5,626 bases of DNA. It comes from Candidatus Zixiibacteriota bacterium (lineage in GTDB: Bacteria > Zixibacteria > MSB-5A5 > GN15 > FEB-12). Numbering within the stretch: the first letter of the stretch is position 1; each line of letters starts with the position of its first letter. Shown here in pieces: positions 5,405 through 5,626 of the stretch. The stretch is from NCBI GenBank assembly GCA_030619345.1, contig JAUXBO010000178.1, positions 1-5,626 on the forward strand, written 5' to 3'. The notes under the pieces are model-generated. The model was not told the DNA's origin. It ran no database searches and saw only the letters and a list, made by a program, of their open reading frames with translations. The position numbers were made by a program, and so were the translations under genes.

Positions 5405-5477
5405 AGAGCCGGCAATTTCCTGGATGCCAGAAGTATCCCGGGAACTCCTCCCTTAGTTACCCAGGAACTCCGGCTCT
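5405..5477. other. Strongest local hairpin in the yifB upstream region
   Basis: An uninterrupted 8-bp GC-rich stem (AGAGCCGG with CCGGCTCT) is followed by a 6/4-base internal loop and a second 5-bp stem (CCTGG with CCAGG), giving a 73-base two-tier hairpin. The apex contains CCCGGGAACTCC, and CTGG-atg-CCAG offers an alternative small hairpin. Confidence 0.5.
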
Positions 5478-5506
5478 AACCAGCCTTGTTGATCAGACCC
5501 TACCTA

Positions 5507-5525
5507 CCGGGTGACTCCTGCTATC
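5507..5525 (+). repeat. Imperfect direct repeat, copy A
   Basis: CCGGGTGACTCCTGCTATC is repeated 54 bp later, with one base missing and a CC/AAC difference. Its GACTCC (5513-5518) can pair with GGAGTC (5543-5548). Confidence 0.5.
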
Positions 5526-5560
5526 GGCTCCCAGCCCCTTTTGGAGTCTGACCACAATGG

Positions 5561-5579
5561 CCGGTGACTAACTGCTATC
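5561..5579 (+). repeat. Imperfect direct repeat, copy B
   Basis: CCGGTGACTAACTGCTATC is the second copy. The shared blocks CCGG, TGACT and TGCTATC are intact, suggesting an internal duplication or two equivalent binding elements. Confidence 0.5.
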
Positions 5580-5585
5580 CCTGTA

Positions 5586-5594
5586 AGTATCATA
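5586..5594 (+). repeat. 9-bp direct repeat AGTATCATA, distal copy
   Basis: Identical to 5346-5354, 240 bp away. The minus strand reads TATGATACT, and TATGAT here could be a -10 box for a transcript running toward yifB. No -35 box is found at a normal distance; CTGACA lies 21 bases upstream, which is too far for an ordinary sigma70 promoter. Confidence 0.4.
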
Positions 5595-5601
5595 AGGGGT
5601 G

Positions 5602-5624
5602 AGACTGACAAAGGCTGTCAGTCT
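5602..5624. other. Perfect 9-bp hairpin at the right edge
   Basis: AGACTGACA (5602-5610) and TGTCAGTCT (5616-5624) form an uninterrupted 9-bp inverted repeat around AAGGC. On the minus strand it lies just upstream of the TATGAT at 5589-5594, where an operator or upstream-gene terminator could sit. There is no T-tract on the minus strand; for a plus-strand transcript the downstream sequence is outside the window. Confidence 0.55.
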
Positions 5625-5626
5625 AA

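Larger units (their letters stand above)
5365..5580. ncRNA. Possible structured RNA or palindromic element upstream of yifB
   Basis: No gene is evident, but complementarity is dense and nested. CCGGCCA (5370-5376) pairs with TGGCCGG (5558-5564), and GACTC (5378-5382) with GAGTC (5544-5548). Inside lies AGAGCCGG (5405-5412) with CCGGCTCT (5470-5477), then CCTGG (5419-5423) with CCAGG (5461-5465). GGAT (5365-5368) with ATCC (5577-5580) could close the whole. Alternative stems compete for 5543-5551. The strand is unknown. As a minus-strand transcript it would be the yifB leader; otherwise it may be an independent RNA or a MITE-like insertion. It matches no RNA family I recognise. Confidence 0.35.

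Noticed and set aside
5297..5479. 60-codon plus-strand ORF spanning the start of yifB.
   Set aside because: It overlaps the yifB start and Shine-Dalgarno antisense and has no ribosome-binding site or homology that I recognise.
5491..5511. CCGGTAGGTAG on the minus strand resembles the 3' part of a class I cyclic-di-GMP riboswitch.
   Set aside because: The essential upstream GACGCAAAGCC-type block and the matching helices are absent, so the 11-base similarity is probably chance.
5326..5626. tRNA, tmRNA, SRP RNA or RNase P RNA in the right-hand non-coding region.
   Set aside because: None of the hallmark conserved sequences (T-loop, SRP tetraloop region, RNase P core) could be found on either strand.
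1..5626. CRISPR array or a defence island.
   Set aside because: There are no regularly spaced repeats and no cas, toxin or nuclease genes other than the REP transposase.

Overview
This 5,626-base window has moderate GC content and reads as bacterial chromosome. Shine-Dalgarno sites are clear and there are sigma70-like promoter boxes. Genes are separated by short spacers that carry small palindromic repeats. Nothing in the sequence fixes the taxon. The acyl-CoA genes, the YifB/ComM homologue and the abundant REP-like palindromes fit an uncultured Gram-negative or FCB-type lineage, but that is only a guess.

Layout. Positions 1-22 hold half of a REP-like hairpin cut by the window edge. From 1449 down to 100, on the minus strand, a small GNAT acetyltransferase (GTG start) precedes an enoyl-CoA hydratase/crotonase. 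A 153-bp divergent promoter region (1450-1602) separates them from a plus-strand acyl-CoA dehydrogenase (1603-2805). Both promoters are visible, each with a 17-bp spacer. The gene-less stretch 2806-3161 contains two direct copies of a roughly 27-bp palindromic repeat around 248 bp of T-rich sequence. Next is a compact 590-bp mobile unit (3162-3751). It is a Y1/HUH REP-associated tyrosine transposase (RAYT) gene between two 47-bp inverted ends, each of which can fold as a hairpin. The unit lies directly behind the stop of a full-length minus-strand yifB/comM-family AAA+ ATPase gene (3787-5325). The last 300 bp (5326-5626) hold no convincing gene. They contain a strongly self-complementary segment flanked by a 9-bp direct repeat, and a perfect 9-bp hairpin near the right edge.

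Function. The acyl-CoA dehydrogenase and the crotonase would catalyse successive beta-oxidation steps (dehydrogenation, then hydration) and sit on opposite sides of one control region. The GNAT enzyme shares the crotonase strand and may share its transcript. YifB/ComM belongs to DNA processing (branch migration in natural transformation) and is functionally separate. The most interesting content is the repeat biology: an apparently intact RAYT with bipartite hairpin ends, a likely relative of those ends at the window start, a second unrelated palindrome family, and a possible structured RNA or MITE-like insertion upstream of yifB.
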